32,651 nucleotides of DNA from an uncultured Bacilli bacterium (GCA_947631035.1 CANRJW010000013.1:1-32651), one strand, 5' to 3'; counted from the first letter of the stretch, positions 17,492 to 26,135 are shown. Notes: a model not told the origin generated them from the sequence alone. A program made the numbers and translations.

Positions 17492-17508
17492 GTCATTGCG
17501 ACTTATTT
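17486..17508. terminator. Bidirectional terminator containing the stop codons of both convergent genes
   Basis: AAATAAGTC (17486-17494) pairs with GACTTATTT (17500-17508) around ATTGC, with A/T runs on both sides. The TAA of the DUF308 gene (17489-17491) and of the thioredoxin-like gene (17503-17505) both fall in the stem. Confidence 0.85.
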
Positions 17509-18204
17509 TTTAGTGGTTTCTTTTTTCGTTGTTGTTGCTTTTTTAACTGATGTTGTTTGCTTTTTTGTGGATGGTGTTTTCTTGACTGAAGAAGTGGTTT
17601 TCTTAGTTGGTGTTCCTGTTTTAAGCGTCGTCGTGGTCTTTTTTTCTGATGCAGTTGTTTTAGGTGTTGTTGTTTTTTTAGGAGTTGTTTTCTTTTTCGG
17701 AGCAACTTCTTCTATTTCTTCATCCTTTTCTTTAGCTACATTACTCAAAAAAACAATTCCCACAATAATCGCTAAGATTACCCAAAGAATACTTGTAGAA
17801 TTTTTTTTCTTGGTAATCATTAAAGGAGCAACAACATCTGGAGTTTCATTTTCATAGGCTTCTTTAATAGCTGTTTTTAATTGTTCTGGAGTTTCTTCGT
17901 TAAATCCTTCAAAGGTTTTATCCCCAATAACAATAAAAGGAACGCCTTTCATACTGATATGAAAATAATTCACAATTTTTTTAAGTAATGCATCTGTTCC
18001 ACTTTCCGATACATCTTTTGTTATTAAGTTAAAATAACTTTTATACTCTTCATCTAAACCATCGAAAAATGTAAGTGCATTTTCACAATGTGGGCAACCG
18101 ACTTTTTTAAACATATACACATTTACTTTGTCTTTAGCAAATACTCCCATTGGTAATAGAGCCAGTATCGCAAGTAGTATTAATCCTTTTTTACATTTTT
18201 TCAC
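17503..18204 (-). CDS. Membrane-anchored thioredoxin-fold protein with Lys/Thr-rich tail
   Basis: A 233-residue protein that starts at GTG behind GAGGG. It has a signal or anchor segment (about 7-23), then a thioredoxin/glutaredoxin-like domain with active-site C37-P-H-C40 (KVGCPHCENAL) and the cis-Pro loop KGVPFIVIG. A membrane segment (about 139-155) follows. The last 70 residues are almost only Lys, Thr, Pro and Ser. A topology with the redox domain outside would suggest a thiol-disulfide role for exported proteins, by inference. The tail may bind wall polymer or nucleic acid. Its low-complexity repeats could expand or shrink. Confidence 0.7.
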   Translation of the reverse strand: MKKCKKGLILLAILALLPMGVFAKDKVNVYMFKKVGCPHCENALTFFDGLDEEYKSYFNLITKDVSESGTDALLKKIVNYFHISMKGVPFIVIGDKTFEGFNEETPEQLKTAIKEAYENETPDVVAPLMITKKKNSTSILWVILAIIVGIVFLSNVAKEKDEEIEEVAPKKKTTPKKTTTPKTTASEKKTTTTLKTGTPTKKTTSSVKKTPSTKKQTTSVKKATTTKKETTKK

Positions 18205-18226
18205 TTTAATCCCTCACTTCAAATTT

Positions 18227-18232
18227 ATTATA
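18227..18232 (-). promoter_or_regulatory. Probable -10 box of the thioredoxin-like gene
   Basis: TATAAT on the minus strand, 22 bases before the GTG start, preceded by AAGTG. A weak TATTCA lies 17 bases upstream as a possible -35. Confidence 0.5.
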
Positions 18233-18306
18233 CACTTTATCTTTTTCGATGAATAGATATAAATTTTAAAAAATAATATTATTTGTTACTATTATTTTAA
18301 AAAAAC

Positions 18307-18319
18307 CATCCAAAGGATG
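18307..18319 (-). terminator. Terminator of the coat-like gene pair
   Basis: On the minus strand CATCC, loop TTT, GGATG, then G and a run of seven Ts. A short stem but a good U-tract. Confidence 0.6.
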
Positions 18320-18323
18320 ATTT

Positions 18324-18596
18324 CTATTTTTCTTTATTGCAACACTCTTGGCAAGTTTTTTCTAATTTTTCTTTTGTTTGTTTTATTTTCTTTTCTTCAA
18401 CATTACTTATTGTATAAAAATTTGCACTTTCCATTGCTTTAAAGATTTCGTTGTGTAATTTAGATGTTTCTTGTAAGGCTTTTGTAAATGCTTCAAAAAT
18501 TGGTGCATTGGATGATTCAATAAAACCATGCATGTATAAATCATTAATCACTTTACTTCCATACATTAAATTTTCCATTAAATATTTATCTTCCAT
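18324..18596 (-). CDS. CotF-like spore coat protein
   Basis: A 90-residue helical protein starting MEDKYLMENLMYGSKVINDL behind ATAGGAGGTAG. The DKYLMEN...DLYMHG.IES pattern and size match the small Coat_F family proteins of spore formers. The C-terminus is Lys/Glu-rich with three Cys. Ten bases separate it from the related small gene upstream. Its presence suggests a spore-forming lineage or a recent loss of sporulation; nothing else here tests that. Confidence 0.7.
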   Translation of the reverse strand: MEDKYLMENLMYGSKVINDLYMHGFIESSNAPIFEAFTKALQETSKLHNEIFKAMESANFYTISNVEEKKIKQTKEKLEKTCQECCNKEK

Positions 18597-18606
18597 GGGC
18601 TACCTC

Positions 18607-18780
18607 CTATAATAAATTCATAAACATTTCGAGAATACTCTCATGTTTACTTTTTATTTTTTTTACTACTTTAGATAAATTTTCATCTGTTAAGCAATCC
18701 TCGGTTTCCTTACAAGTTTTAATCATATAAAGTTCATGATTAATAGCATCTTCTACATACAATAATTCTTTTTCTGTCAT
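18607..18780 (-). CDS. Small coat-associated helical protein
   Basis: 57 residues starting MTEKELLYVEDAINHELYMI. The ATG at 18780 follows GGAGG (GGAGGTATTTATTATG). The open frame continues ten codons upstream through the ribosome binding site and is not used. The KELLYVEDAI.HE pattern resembles the small partner proteins often encoded just before CotF-like genes. Probably co-transcribed with 18324-18596. Confidence 0.6.
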   Translation of the reverse strand: MTEKELLYVEDAINHELYMIKTCKETEDCLTDENLSKVVKKIKSKHESILEMFMNLL

Positions 18781-18836
18781 AATAAATACCTCCATTATTA
18801 GTATCAACAAAAGAGGTATAAATATAACATAAATTA

Positions 18837-20133
18837 TTATTCTGCAATACTGATGCGATAAGGGGTATTTTTTGTGCCTTCACCGCTTTTATATTGGACT
18901 TCTTGTTTTAGATAAAATGTAGGACGGACATAATAATTCGAAAAACCACTCCCAGAAACATAAACTCTATTAGCCCATACTTGACCTGTAAGGCTTATAG
19001 CTCATATAAGCAATGAATTCACATAAGTATTACTTTCAGGTACAGTATCAATCGTCCATTCACCTACATCAATTGATGCAAATAGCCACCCTTGCATAAA
19101 TTGATTTCTATTATCATAAAGTGACTTATTAAAATAGGTTTCACCTAATTGAAAACCATAGTCACTTGCATACATTAATCCAATAGGTGCAACAATTTTT
19201 TTTGAAGAACCATTCCTTTCATTTAGATAAAATTGGTTAGGAGTTATAGCATTTTGGTTTGCAGTAAACACTCCTAAATTCCACAAGACATTATCAATAT
19301 ATTTTTGATAATTTGTTATAGATTCCCAGTACGTTGTATTTAAATAACTATATACATTACTTTTATCGTATTGATTGGAAGAGGCACTTCCTGACCAAGT
19401 GGATTTAGTCGTAGCATTTGCCTTAATTAATTTCACTCTGTTTTCATAGGATCCACCTACTTCACTTTGTGTTGGTATAACTCCTATGATTCGATATAAA
19501 TTGTCGTCTGGACAAGTTTCGTTTTCACTTCCAAAGCATACATAATTATCTGGATCACTTCCAATATATCGATAATCTATTTTGGCATTATCTCCTGTTT
19601 GTTCCGTTGTTTCATGTTCTACTTTTTCTAATAAATCATCATCTTCTACTTGATTTAAAATATATTCAGAAAATAACACTTTAGTTTCAAATGTTATATT
19701 ACATACTACTTTTTTATTATCATTTGCTTTCACGTTTATTAGTCCCTAATATTTGTTACTCCAATCCGCTGTTGCTCCATTTTTACATTCTACTTTTGTT
19801 CCATAATATCCTGACTCTTTTGTAGGAAAATTTTCTGTTCCTGTTACTCCATCAATTGTATAAGCAAGATTAATATCTCCACTTGCAAAATCAGGTATAG
19901 TTCCCTTTAATACATCAAAGGTTTCTTTTTCTTCATACATAGCAAAACTTGCGATTAGACTTATACCTCCAATTATTAATACAATTGCTATTATGCTTCC
20001 AATTATAATTTCTTTTTGTTTTCTATTTTTATCAAATCGCTTTAAGTCCTCTGGTTTCCTATTATTATCTAATATACCCCCCCCCCAGACGACTATTTCG
20101 CTCGGTTGGGAGGCTCTTTTTGAAACTTTTCAT
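18837..20133 (-). pseudogene. Surface-protein gene of the poly-G family, OFF and broken by two nonsense codons (copy A)
   Basis: The minus-strand ATG at 20133 (behind AGGAGG) reads MKSFKKSLPTERNSRL into a G10 tract and then stops. With 9 or 12 Gs it would enter the frame of a membrane anchor and the stalk MYEEKETFDVLKGTIPDF shared with copies C and D. That frame then meets TAG (19746-19748) and TGA (19002-19004), and finally ends at TAA (18837) after VRPTFYLKQEVQYKSGEGTK. The TAG sits where copies C and D have Trp (DWNN-xxW). The C-terminal half (YIGSDPDNYVCFGS, YRIIGVIP, then IGLMYASDYGFQLG) differs from the FGE-like copies but matches a surface-protein type common in gut Firmicutes. Confidence 0.75.
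20059..20113. repeat. 55-bp identical leader cassette with G10 tract, copy A
   Basis: Identical to 23251-23305, same orientation. It holds ten Cs on the plus strand (20077-20086), flanked by TAATATA and AGACGACTATTTCGCTCGG. It is the N-terminal coding part of pseudogene A. Confidence 0.9.
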
Positions 20134-20160
20134 TTCTCTTTCTCCTCCTATGATACTTTT

Positions 20161-20189
20161 ATTTTAACACATTTTAGCAATACGATAAA
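20161..20189 (-). promoter_or_regulatory. Possible promoter of copy A
   Basis: TGTTAAAAT (20169-20161) is an extended -10-like box. TTTATC (20189-20184) is a weak -35 at 17 bases. It lies between the whiA stop and the start codon at 20133. Confidence 0.35.
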
Positions 20190-20207
20190 GAACTATTTAA
20201 GATTTGT

Positions 20208-21137
20208 TTAAGATTTATTTTTTTCATATTGCTCTATTAATTTTTTCATTTTAATAAAATGATGATTAATACCTGACTTTCCTATCTTATAATCAGTTTC
20301 CATAGAAATAATTTCCGCCAGTTCACTATAAGAAGATTCAGGATATTTATAACGATATTCTAAAACAATCTTGGTGTGTTCATCTAATAAATCTACTAAA
20401 TCATTTTGCTTTAGAAATTCAATATCTTTCATTTGTTTCAAACCAGTAAGAGTTGTTTTTTCTTGATTGGCAATTTCACAGTTATTAAGACGATTGACCA
20501 TATTCTTATGATCTCTATAAATTCGTATATCTTCAAAGTAAAATAAAGAATTTACTGCTTGGAACATTTTTATCATATCACTAATGGTTTCTCCACTTTT
20601 AATATAAGTCATATAACGACTGCTTCTTTTTATAACTTTGGCATCTATTTTAAAAGTTTTTAACATGTTTTTGATAAAATCAGCATCTGTTTTTGTATTA
20701 AAAACAAATTCCAAATGATAACCACTTGTCGCAGGGTCACTTATGGAACCTGTTGTTAGAAAGGCTCCTTTTAAGTAGGCAATTTTTTCTTCTTCGGCTT
20801 CATAATAATCCATATTTGCTTTCAGTTTTTTACGATGTTCATAAATATTTAAAGATTCTAAGATGTCTTCTATTTTTTCTTTTATTTCTAAAATATAGAT
20901 TTGTTTAATACGAAATCTTTTTTGAATACGAATAATAATTTTAATATTAATACCAAATATTTCTTTTATATAAGAGTAGATTCTTCTTGCGATTTTAGCA
21001 TTTTCACTTGTAATGGTAATTTTATCTTTTTCTAATTTTGCATCATATCTTAAAATGGCAGAAAGTTCTGCTCTTTTTTCAATGGGATTACTATCATATT
21101 CTGTAATTTCTTCTTTTAATCGGGTTGAAAATGTCAT
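20208..21137 (-). CDS. whiA: Sporulation/cell-division regulator WhiA
   Basis: A 309-residue protein with the WhiA layout. An N-terminal region (MTFSTRLKEEITEYDSNPIE) leads into a LAGLIDADG-homing-endonuclease-like fold without nuclease activity (KGAFLTTGSISDPATSGYHL). A C-terminal helix-turn-helix follows (YPESSYSELAEIIS...KIGKSGINHHFIKM). WhiA controls sporulation in Actinobacteria and division or metabolism in Bacillus. It normally lies next to rapZ-yvcK; here it stands alone between two phase-variable surface genes, which is unusual. Start ATG at 21137 after CGGAGT. Confidence 0.93.
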   Translation of the reverse strand: MTFSTRLKEEITEYDSNPIEKRAELSAILRYDAKLEKDKITITSENAKIARRIYSYIKEIFGINIKIIIRIQKRFRIKQIYILEIKEKIEDILESLNIYEHRKKLKANMDYYEAEEEKIAYLKGAFLTTGSISDPATSGYHLEFVFNTKTDADFIKNMLKTFKIDAKVIKRSSRYMTYIKSGETISDMIKMFQAVNSLFYFEDIRIYRDHKNMVNRLNNCEIANQEKTTLTGLKQMKDIEFLKQNDLVDLLDEHTKIVLEYRYKYPESSYSELAEIISMETDYKIGKSGINHHFIKMKKLIEQYEKNKS

Positions 21138-21140
21138 AAA

Positions 21141-21180
21141 AAAGACTCCGTTTCTTGTTTTATTATAGCACGGAATCTTT
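21141..21180 (-). terminator. Hairpin before whiA, likely terminator of copy B with the whiA promoter in its loop
   Basis: In minus-strand RNA AAAGATTCCG pairs with CGGAGTCTTT (10 pairs, one G-U) and is followed by more Us up to the whiA ATG. The 20-base loop holds the whiA -10 box. Confidence 0.6.
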
Positions 21181-21190
21181 ATATTAGTAA
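21162..21190 (-). promoter_or_regulatory. Promoter of whiA
   Basis: TTACTA (21190-21185), 17 bases, TGCTATAAT extended -10 (TATAAT at 21167-21162). Transcripts started here lack the 5' arm of the hairpin and so escape it. Confidence 0.7.
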
Positions 21191-21206
21191 ATTTGGTTAT
21201 TTCTAT

Positions 21207-23325
21207 TTAATTTAAGGCTAGAACAACACGGAAACTGATAGTTCGTACGCCTCCACCTTTTTCATCAGCGAAACTAGTAACACCAGCATTGATGCCATAA
21301 TCATTCAAAGCTCCCCTTTTGAACCAAGGGTTAATAGAGATAGGAAACCAAGCCAAATCGTCGTACCAAGAACTTTCTCGATTCGTTTGTTGACCAAACT
21401 TTATCGGTATAAAAGGTCCCATTTCTCCTGTGGCATCTCCTAAGATTCGCTTGTTATATTCAGTATTCTTTGAATTTGAATACTTATCATAATATTTGGC
21501 TTCAATTTTTTCTAATGTTAATCCGCTTTCATCTCCAATATCTAAACCCCCATTTATATCTACTCCCATAACATATTCCCATGCACCTCCAGACATATCA
21601 TAGATTCCACTATAATTTCCCGTTGTACTTGCATTATTACTTTTTGGATTTGTGTAATTATAGGTTCCTTTAAATTCACCTGACCCAGTTTCATTATCAC
21701 TCTTAGGTGCTACATTCCCATAATCTTTATAACCACCAAAACCAGTATTTGGTTCTGTTGTTGATGCATAGCCCGTTACATAATTACTATTATTATTGAT
21801 TCTAACTTCTTCACAGGTTCCTTTTTCTTTATCACATCTTCCATAGATGGAGTTAGTAAGATAAGCAACTGCTCCCCACTCTGTATTCTTCATCATATGA
21901 CTTTCTAATTCTTTTTGATATGCAAGTGATGTTTGAAAAGCATTTCCTACGCTTATACCTCTCCAACTATAGACATTTGGTTTTATAATAACTTTATTTG
22001 AAGCAGTTGTATCATTTTGAGCACCACTAACTGTCCAACCTGTTGTATTCGTTAAAGAATTATCTTCATTTTGGTTATATCCAGTTTCAAATTTGCCAAC
22101 CCATAAACCTTTGCTTTCAGGAAAAGCTAAGAATGCTGGATGCGTCATCCACTTGCCTACTTCACATTGTCCATCTTGTCCTGATACCTTTGGACTTTCA
22201 CATTCACTTTCTCCATTTGTTGTTCCTGTATCTGTTGTATCAGTATTCCCAAAGATTATCTCTATTGAAGTATTTGGCCCTTTATCAGGTAGTTCACTTC
22301 CATCTTGTAATACTTCAGTATATTTCCCCATGTCAAATATCTTATATTTGTATTTCGGTATCCATACAAAATAACTCTCGATATTTGTTTCCGGTATTTC
22401 CGCTCCTACTTCTGGTTCTGCTGTTCCCTCTGTTAGTATAACAGCATTCGCCCATCTCTTCTCTTCATAATTATACCAATCATGGGCTAAATCTGCTCTA
22501 GTAATTGTTCCATTATCACTTATAATGACTGGTATTAGTTTATCGTTTGTTGTTGGTTCTTCTTCTGCTAGTGTATTGGTTGATAATAAGGCAATTTCTT
22601 CTTTATTATCTTCATTCCCTAATACCGGGTCTGCTCCATGTAATTTCGGTTCATTATAAACCGCTAATTCATTTAGACTTCCATCTACTACTATTTTACT
22701 GATAAAACTTTTATTCATTGAATCACTCGTTGCTTCTACACTTTCGTCCATCCATAGTTTTATTGTATACGTTTTTGTATCATTTCCGTTTAATGTTCCC
22801 TTTATGAGTTCTCTTGCTTCGACTGATTTATAATCTGCTCCTTCATAAGTTTTGTTTCCTTCTGGATAGTTTGATAGTAGTTCTTTTTGCCCTCCATTAA
22901 ACTCTACTGCTATATACTTACTATTTAATAATTTATCCTCTTGTCCATTCGTTTGCATCAACTTCTCTAATTTCACAGTATAATCCACTATTGTGTTACA
23001 AGTATTTGTTATTGTAAATTGATAAGGTGTTAATTCTTCTGCTTGTTTATCTGTTAAAGGATAAGCATTTTGTAACTTTATATTATCTTGTTCCTTTTCT
23101 ATTGCTACTTTAATACAACTACTTTGCACTTCATTAATCCCTTGTTGAGTTGCTGTTGATGTCCACCATGCATAACTCGTTCCTACTAATATGAATAATC
23201 CTGCTATAATTCCTACTAGCAGTATCTTTATTCGTCGTTTGGGTTCCTTTCTATTATTATCTAATATACCCCCCCCCCAGACGACTATTTCGCTCGGTTG
23301 GGAGGTTCTTTTTGAAATTATTCAT
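21207..23325 (-). CDS. Phase-variable surface protein, FGE/C-type-lectin-like, frame-disrupted by G10 tract (copy B)
   Basis: ATG at 23325, behind GGAGGAG, starts MNNFKKNLPTERNSRL and enters a G10 tract. As sequenced, it stops a few codons later. With 9 or 12 Gs it continues as GGGILDNNRKEPKRR into a membrane segment (ILLVGIIAGLFILVG) ending TSYAWWTSTA, like SipW/TasA-type exported proteins. Then about 640 uninterrupted residues follow to TAA at 21207. The body has a TasA-like beta region (ITNTCNTIVDYTVKLEKL), a linker, then the FGE-like domain (WVGKFETGYN, MKNTEWGAVAYLTNSIYG, MSGGAWEYVMG, RRILGDATGEMGPF, SFRVVLALN). The body is intact, so the gene looks switchable rather than dead. A one-base count error in the tract would change the state. 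Confidence 0.75.
23251..23305. repeat. 55-bp identical leader cassette with G10 tract, copy B
   Basis: Identical to 20059-20113, same orientation, 3.2 kb away. The ten-C run (G10 in the gene) is at 23269-23278, inside codons 16-19 of the reading frame. Confidence 0.92.
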
Positions 23326-23353
23326 TTCTCTTTCTCCTCCATATCTTAATCTA

Positions 23354-23382
23354 ATTCTACTATGAATCACCATAAATTTCAA
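23354..23382 (-). promoter_or_regulatory. Sigma-A promoter of copy B
   Basis: TTGAAA (23382-23377), 17 bases, TAGAAT (23359-23354) on the minus strand, 28 bases before the start codon. Confidence 0.7.
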
Positions 23383-23392
23383 TCATGAAAAC

Positions 23393-24796
23393 TTAATTCA
23401 CTTCGTAAAAATGTTCCCAAGGGTCTTTTCTTTTTAAACGTTTTATTGCCATATCCATAGTAATTTCATCGGGGGCTATTTTATCAAGTTCACTCCAACG
23501 GATTGGCATAGAAACTCTTAATTTTTTGCGAATACGAAGAGAATAGGGAGCAACACTTGTAGCTCCTTTGGTATTGCGAATCCAATCTATAAAAATCTTG
23601 CCTTTTCTATTTTCTTTTCTCACATTACTTGTGTATTTGTTCGGCCATTTGGCTTCCATTAAATCTGCGATATTTTTGGCAAATTCACGAAAACTTTTCC
23701 ATGTCTTTAATTTTTTGGTAGGAACAACAACATGATATCCTTTTCCACCACTTGTCTTTAAAAAAGCAGTCAGTTTTAGTTCGTCTAAAATACTTTTTAA
23801 ATCTTTTACTCCTTCTCTTACTTTTTTTAATCCTAATTTTTCATCAGGGTCTAAATCAAATACTAGGTAATCAGGAACATTTAAGGCTTCTACTCGACTT
23901 CCCCATACATGAAACTCAAAGCTATTCCTTTGTACTTCTGATAAAAGTCCGCTGGTATCTTTTAAATAATAGTAATCTTCACGATTTCCATTTTCATTTT
24001 TTAAATTTATTTTGCCAATTCCTTTATTTTCATTGTCTAAATGTTTTTTAAAAAAGATATCCCCTTTTATTCCCTCTGGAGAACGAATAACAGAAAGTAT
24101 TCTTTTTTCAATATAAGGCATCATTCTTTCAGAAATTTTTTGATAATAGGTGGCGATATTCATTTTGGTAACATGAGAATAAATTTTTTTGGTTGGATTG
24201 GTAATGTATGTTCCTTCCACAATTCCTTCTTTTTTAGAGTTTTTCTTAACTTTTATATTATGAGCAATTTCTTCCATTGTTCTTCCGGTTTTTATGCTTG
24301 TATCGTATTCTAAAATATTTTTATACATAGAAATATTGTCTTGTTCTTTTATAAGTAACCAATTATCTTCTTTAAAATGAATTAAAGTCCATTGTCCTTT
24401 TAATCTCTTACCCAATAGTTTGAATTTGATAGAACCATTTTTAAAGTCTTTATGGGGATTTCCTAATGGTTCCCAAAATCCTTCGTCCCAAACCATAACT
24501 GTTCCTCCCCCATATTCTCCCTTTGGAATAATTCCTTCAAAATGACGATAGGACAAAGGATGATCTTCAACATGAATCGCCAGGCGTTTGTCTTTTGGGT
24601 TATAAGAAGGTCCTTTTGGAACAGCAAAGCTTATCATTGTTCCATTCCATTCTAAACGTAAATCATAATGGTCTTTACGGGCCAGATGATGTTGGACCAC
24701 AAAATGAAGTTTTTTCTTGGTATTTTTTACTTTTCCAACAGGTTCTTTGGTTTTTTTAAAATTTCTTTTTTCATTATATTTTTTTAATTTATTCAT
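23393..24796 (-). CDS. LigD-like 3'-phosphoesterase plus primase-polymerase, no ligase domain
   Basis: 467 residues. Residues about 30-150 form the LigD 3'-phosphoesterase domain (FVVQHHLARKDHYDLRLEWN, IPKGEYGGGTVMVWDEG). Residues about 205-460 form the LigD-type polymerase/primase domain, with metal ligands in VFDLDPDE, the KTSGGKGYHV loop, and IFIDWIRNTKGATSVAPYSL. The ATP-dependent ligase domain of full-length LigD is absent, and no ku or ligase gene lies in the window. Such proteins process ends in non-homologous end joining or gap repair with separate partners. Start ATG at 24796 behind AGAGGT. Confidence 0.88.
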   Translation of the reverse strand: MNKLKKYNEKRNFKKTKEPVGKVKNTKKKLHFVVQHHLARKDHYDLRLEWNGTMISFAVPKGPSYNPKDKRLAIHVEDHPLSYRHFEGIIPKGEYGGGTVMVWDEGFWEPLGNPHKDFKNGSIKFKLLGKRLKGQWTLIHFKEDNWLLIKEQDNISMYKNILEYDTSIKTGRTMEEIAHNIKVKKNSKKEGIVEGTYITNPTKKIYSHVTKMNIATYYQKISERMMPYIEKRILSVIRSPEGIKGDIFFKKHLDNENKGIGKINLKNENGNREDYYYLKDTSGLLSEVQRNSFEFHVWGSRVEALNVPDYLVFDLDPDEKLGLKKVREGVKDLKSILDELKLTAFLKTSGGKGYHVVVPTKKLKTWKSFREFAKNIADLMEAKWPNKYTSNVRKENRKGKIFIDWIRNTKGATSVAPYSLRIRKKLRVSMPIRWSELDKIAPDEITMDMAIKRLKRKDPWEHFYEVN

Positions 24797-24897
24797 ACTA
24801 TTACCTCTTTGGTATTTAGTATTTCCAATGGTAGAAAACAAATACTAAGAAAAAAACTCTATCTAAGTCGATAAAGTTTTATATCTATTCCTATTTA

Positions 24898-26088
24898 TTA
24901 TAAATCTTCTAATGAATTCATTAATAAAAAATCTTTTAATTTAATATGTGTAACTGTGCTTGTTGAATAATCAACATCATCATTGGTAATAATTATTTTT
25001 TTAGAATTATTATCTAAATTTTTGAAAGGTCTAAATTCTCTTTCGTATGTTTTGTCTTCTACAATACTATAAGCTACTTGAATATAATATTGTTTTCCAT
25101 TTTTGTTAATTAAAAAATCAACTTCTAAGCCTTTATCGTTAAACACATTTACATTGTAGCCCATATAAATAAGTTCGTTATAAGCAATATTTTCTAAATT
25201 ATGTGTTAAATCATATTTGTTATCCATACATTTTAAAGAATTAAAACAAACATCTTCATCGTATATTTTATAATAATATTTTAGTTCACTTTTTTTCTTT
25301 GGAGAGTATGGGCGTATCTTTTCAATTATATAGGCTTCCTCTAAGTAACTTATATATTTTATTATTGTATTAATAGAACAATTTTCATACATATTCTTAA
25401 CATACTCTTGAATAGATTTTGCAGAAATAATACGACTATTTGACTCTGTAATAAAACGAACTAAACTTTTAAATAATTCTATTTTTTTAATATTATAGCG
25501 ACTGATTAAATCATTTAAAACTATGGCATCTTCTAAATCACTTAAATACCTGATTTGAGCATCTAAAGTATTGAATTCAAATCTTTTTGGAAAACCTCCC
25601 CATATTAAATAATCGGTAATTGAAACATCAATTTTTAGTTCTTTTGCATATTCTTGAATTTCTTTATATACTAAAGGTCTTATACGAAAAGAAACATATC
25701 TTCCACTAAGTTCTTTAGTAAATTCTTTTGAAAGCAATTTAGAATTAGAACCAGTAATAAAAATTGAATTGTTATATAATCTTAAGGTTTTAACTGCTTC
25801 GGCCCATCCATCAACCATTTGAATTTCGTCTAAAAAGATGTAACATTTTCCTTTTTTTCTATGCTCATTTATGTAATCGATTAATAAATCTCCATTATAT
25901 AGATTCGCATTGATTTTTTTATCTTCAAAATTTAAGTAAAGAATATTGTTACTTTTTGAACTTATTTCTTCTTTAATTTGATCTAAAATAACGGATTTAC
26001 CGCATCTTCTTATTCCCGTAATAATTTTAATTAAATCTGTATCATAAAATTCTCTTATTTGTTTTAAATATTTCTCTCTTTTAATCAT
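24898..26088 (-). CDS. AAA-type ATPase with DUF4143 domain
   Basis: 396 residues. The N-terminal ATPase has Walker A G25-IRRCGKS, Walker B CYIFLDEIQ and a sensor TGSNSKLL. The C-terminal DUF4143 part has a PD-(D/E)XK-like block (GLEVDFLINKNGKQYYIQVA). This is a widespread family of unknown function, often in accessory regions. Its promoter is covered by repeated TGAAAGATTTT elements, so it is likely regulated. Start ATG at 26088 with a close GGA; an AGGTGA lies slightly further upstream. Confidence 0.85.
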   Translation of the reverse strand: MIKREKYLKQIREFYDTDLIKIITGIRRCGKSVILDQIKEEISSKSNNILYLNFEDKKINANLYNGDLLIDYINEHRKKGKCYIFLDEIQMVDGWAEAVKTLRLYNNSIFITGSNSKLLSKEFTKELSGRYVSFRIRPLVYKEIQEYAKELKIDVSITDYLIWGGFPKRFEFNTLDAQIRYLSDLEDAIVLNDLISRYNIKKIELFKSLVRFITESNSRIISAKSIQEYVKNMYENCSINTIIKYISYLEEAYIIEKIRPYSPKKKSELKYYYKIYDEDVCFNSLKCMDNKYDLTHNLENIAYNELIYMGYNVNVFNDKGLEVDFLINKNGKQYYIQVAYSIVEDKTYEREFRPFKNLDNNSKKIIITNDDVDYSTSTVTHIKLKDFLLMNSLEDL

Positions 26089-26106
26089 TCCTAGTCACCT
26101 AGTTCT

Positions 26107-26135
26107 ATTTTACTGAAAGATTTTTTGCAAGTCAA
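26107..26135 (-). promoter_or_regulatory. Sigma-A promoter of the DUF4143 ATPase
   Basis: TTGACT (26135-26130), 17 bases, TAAAAT (26112-26107) on the minus strand. The first repeat arm (26114-26124) lies inside the spacer. Confidence 0.75.

Noticed and set aside
17493-17705. Lys/Gln-rich ORF in another frame of the thioredoxin-like gene
   Set aside because: It is an alternative-frame reading of the Lys/Thr repeat tail, and it has no independent start signal.
18837-20133. UGA and UAG reassigned as Trp, explaining the stops in copy A
   Set aside because: UGA ends the DUF1934 and DUF4130 genes exactly at coupled overlaps, UAG ends typA, and Trp is encoded by TGG throughout. Nonsense mutations in one gene are simpler.
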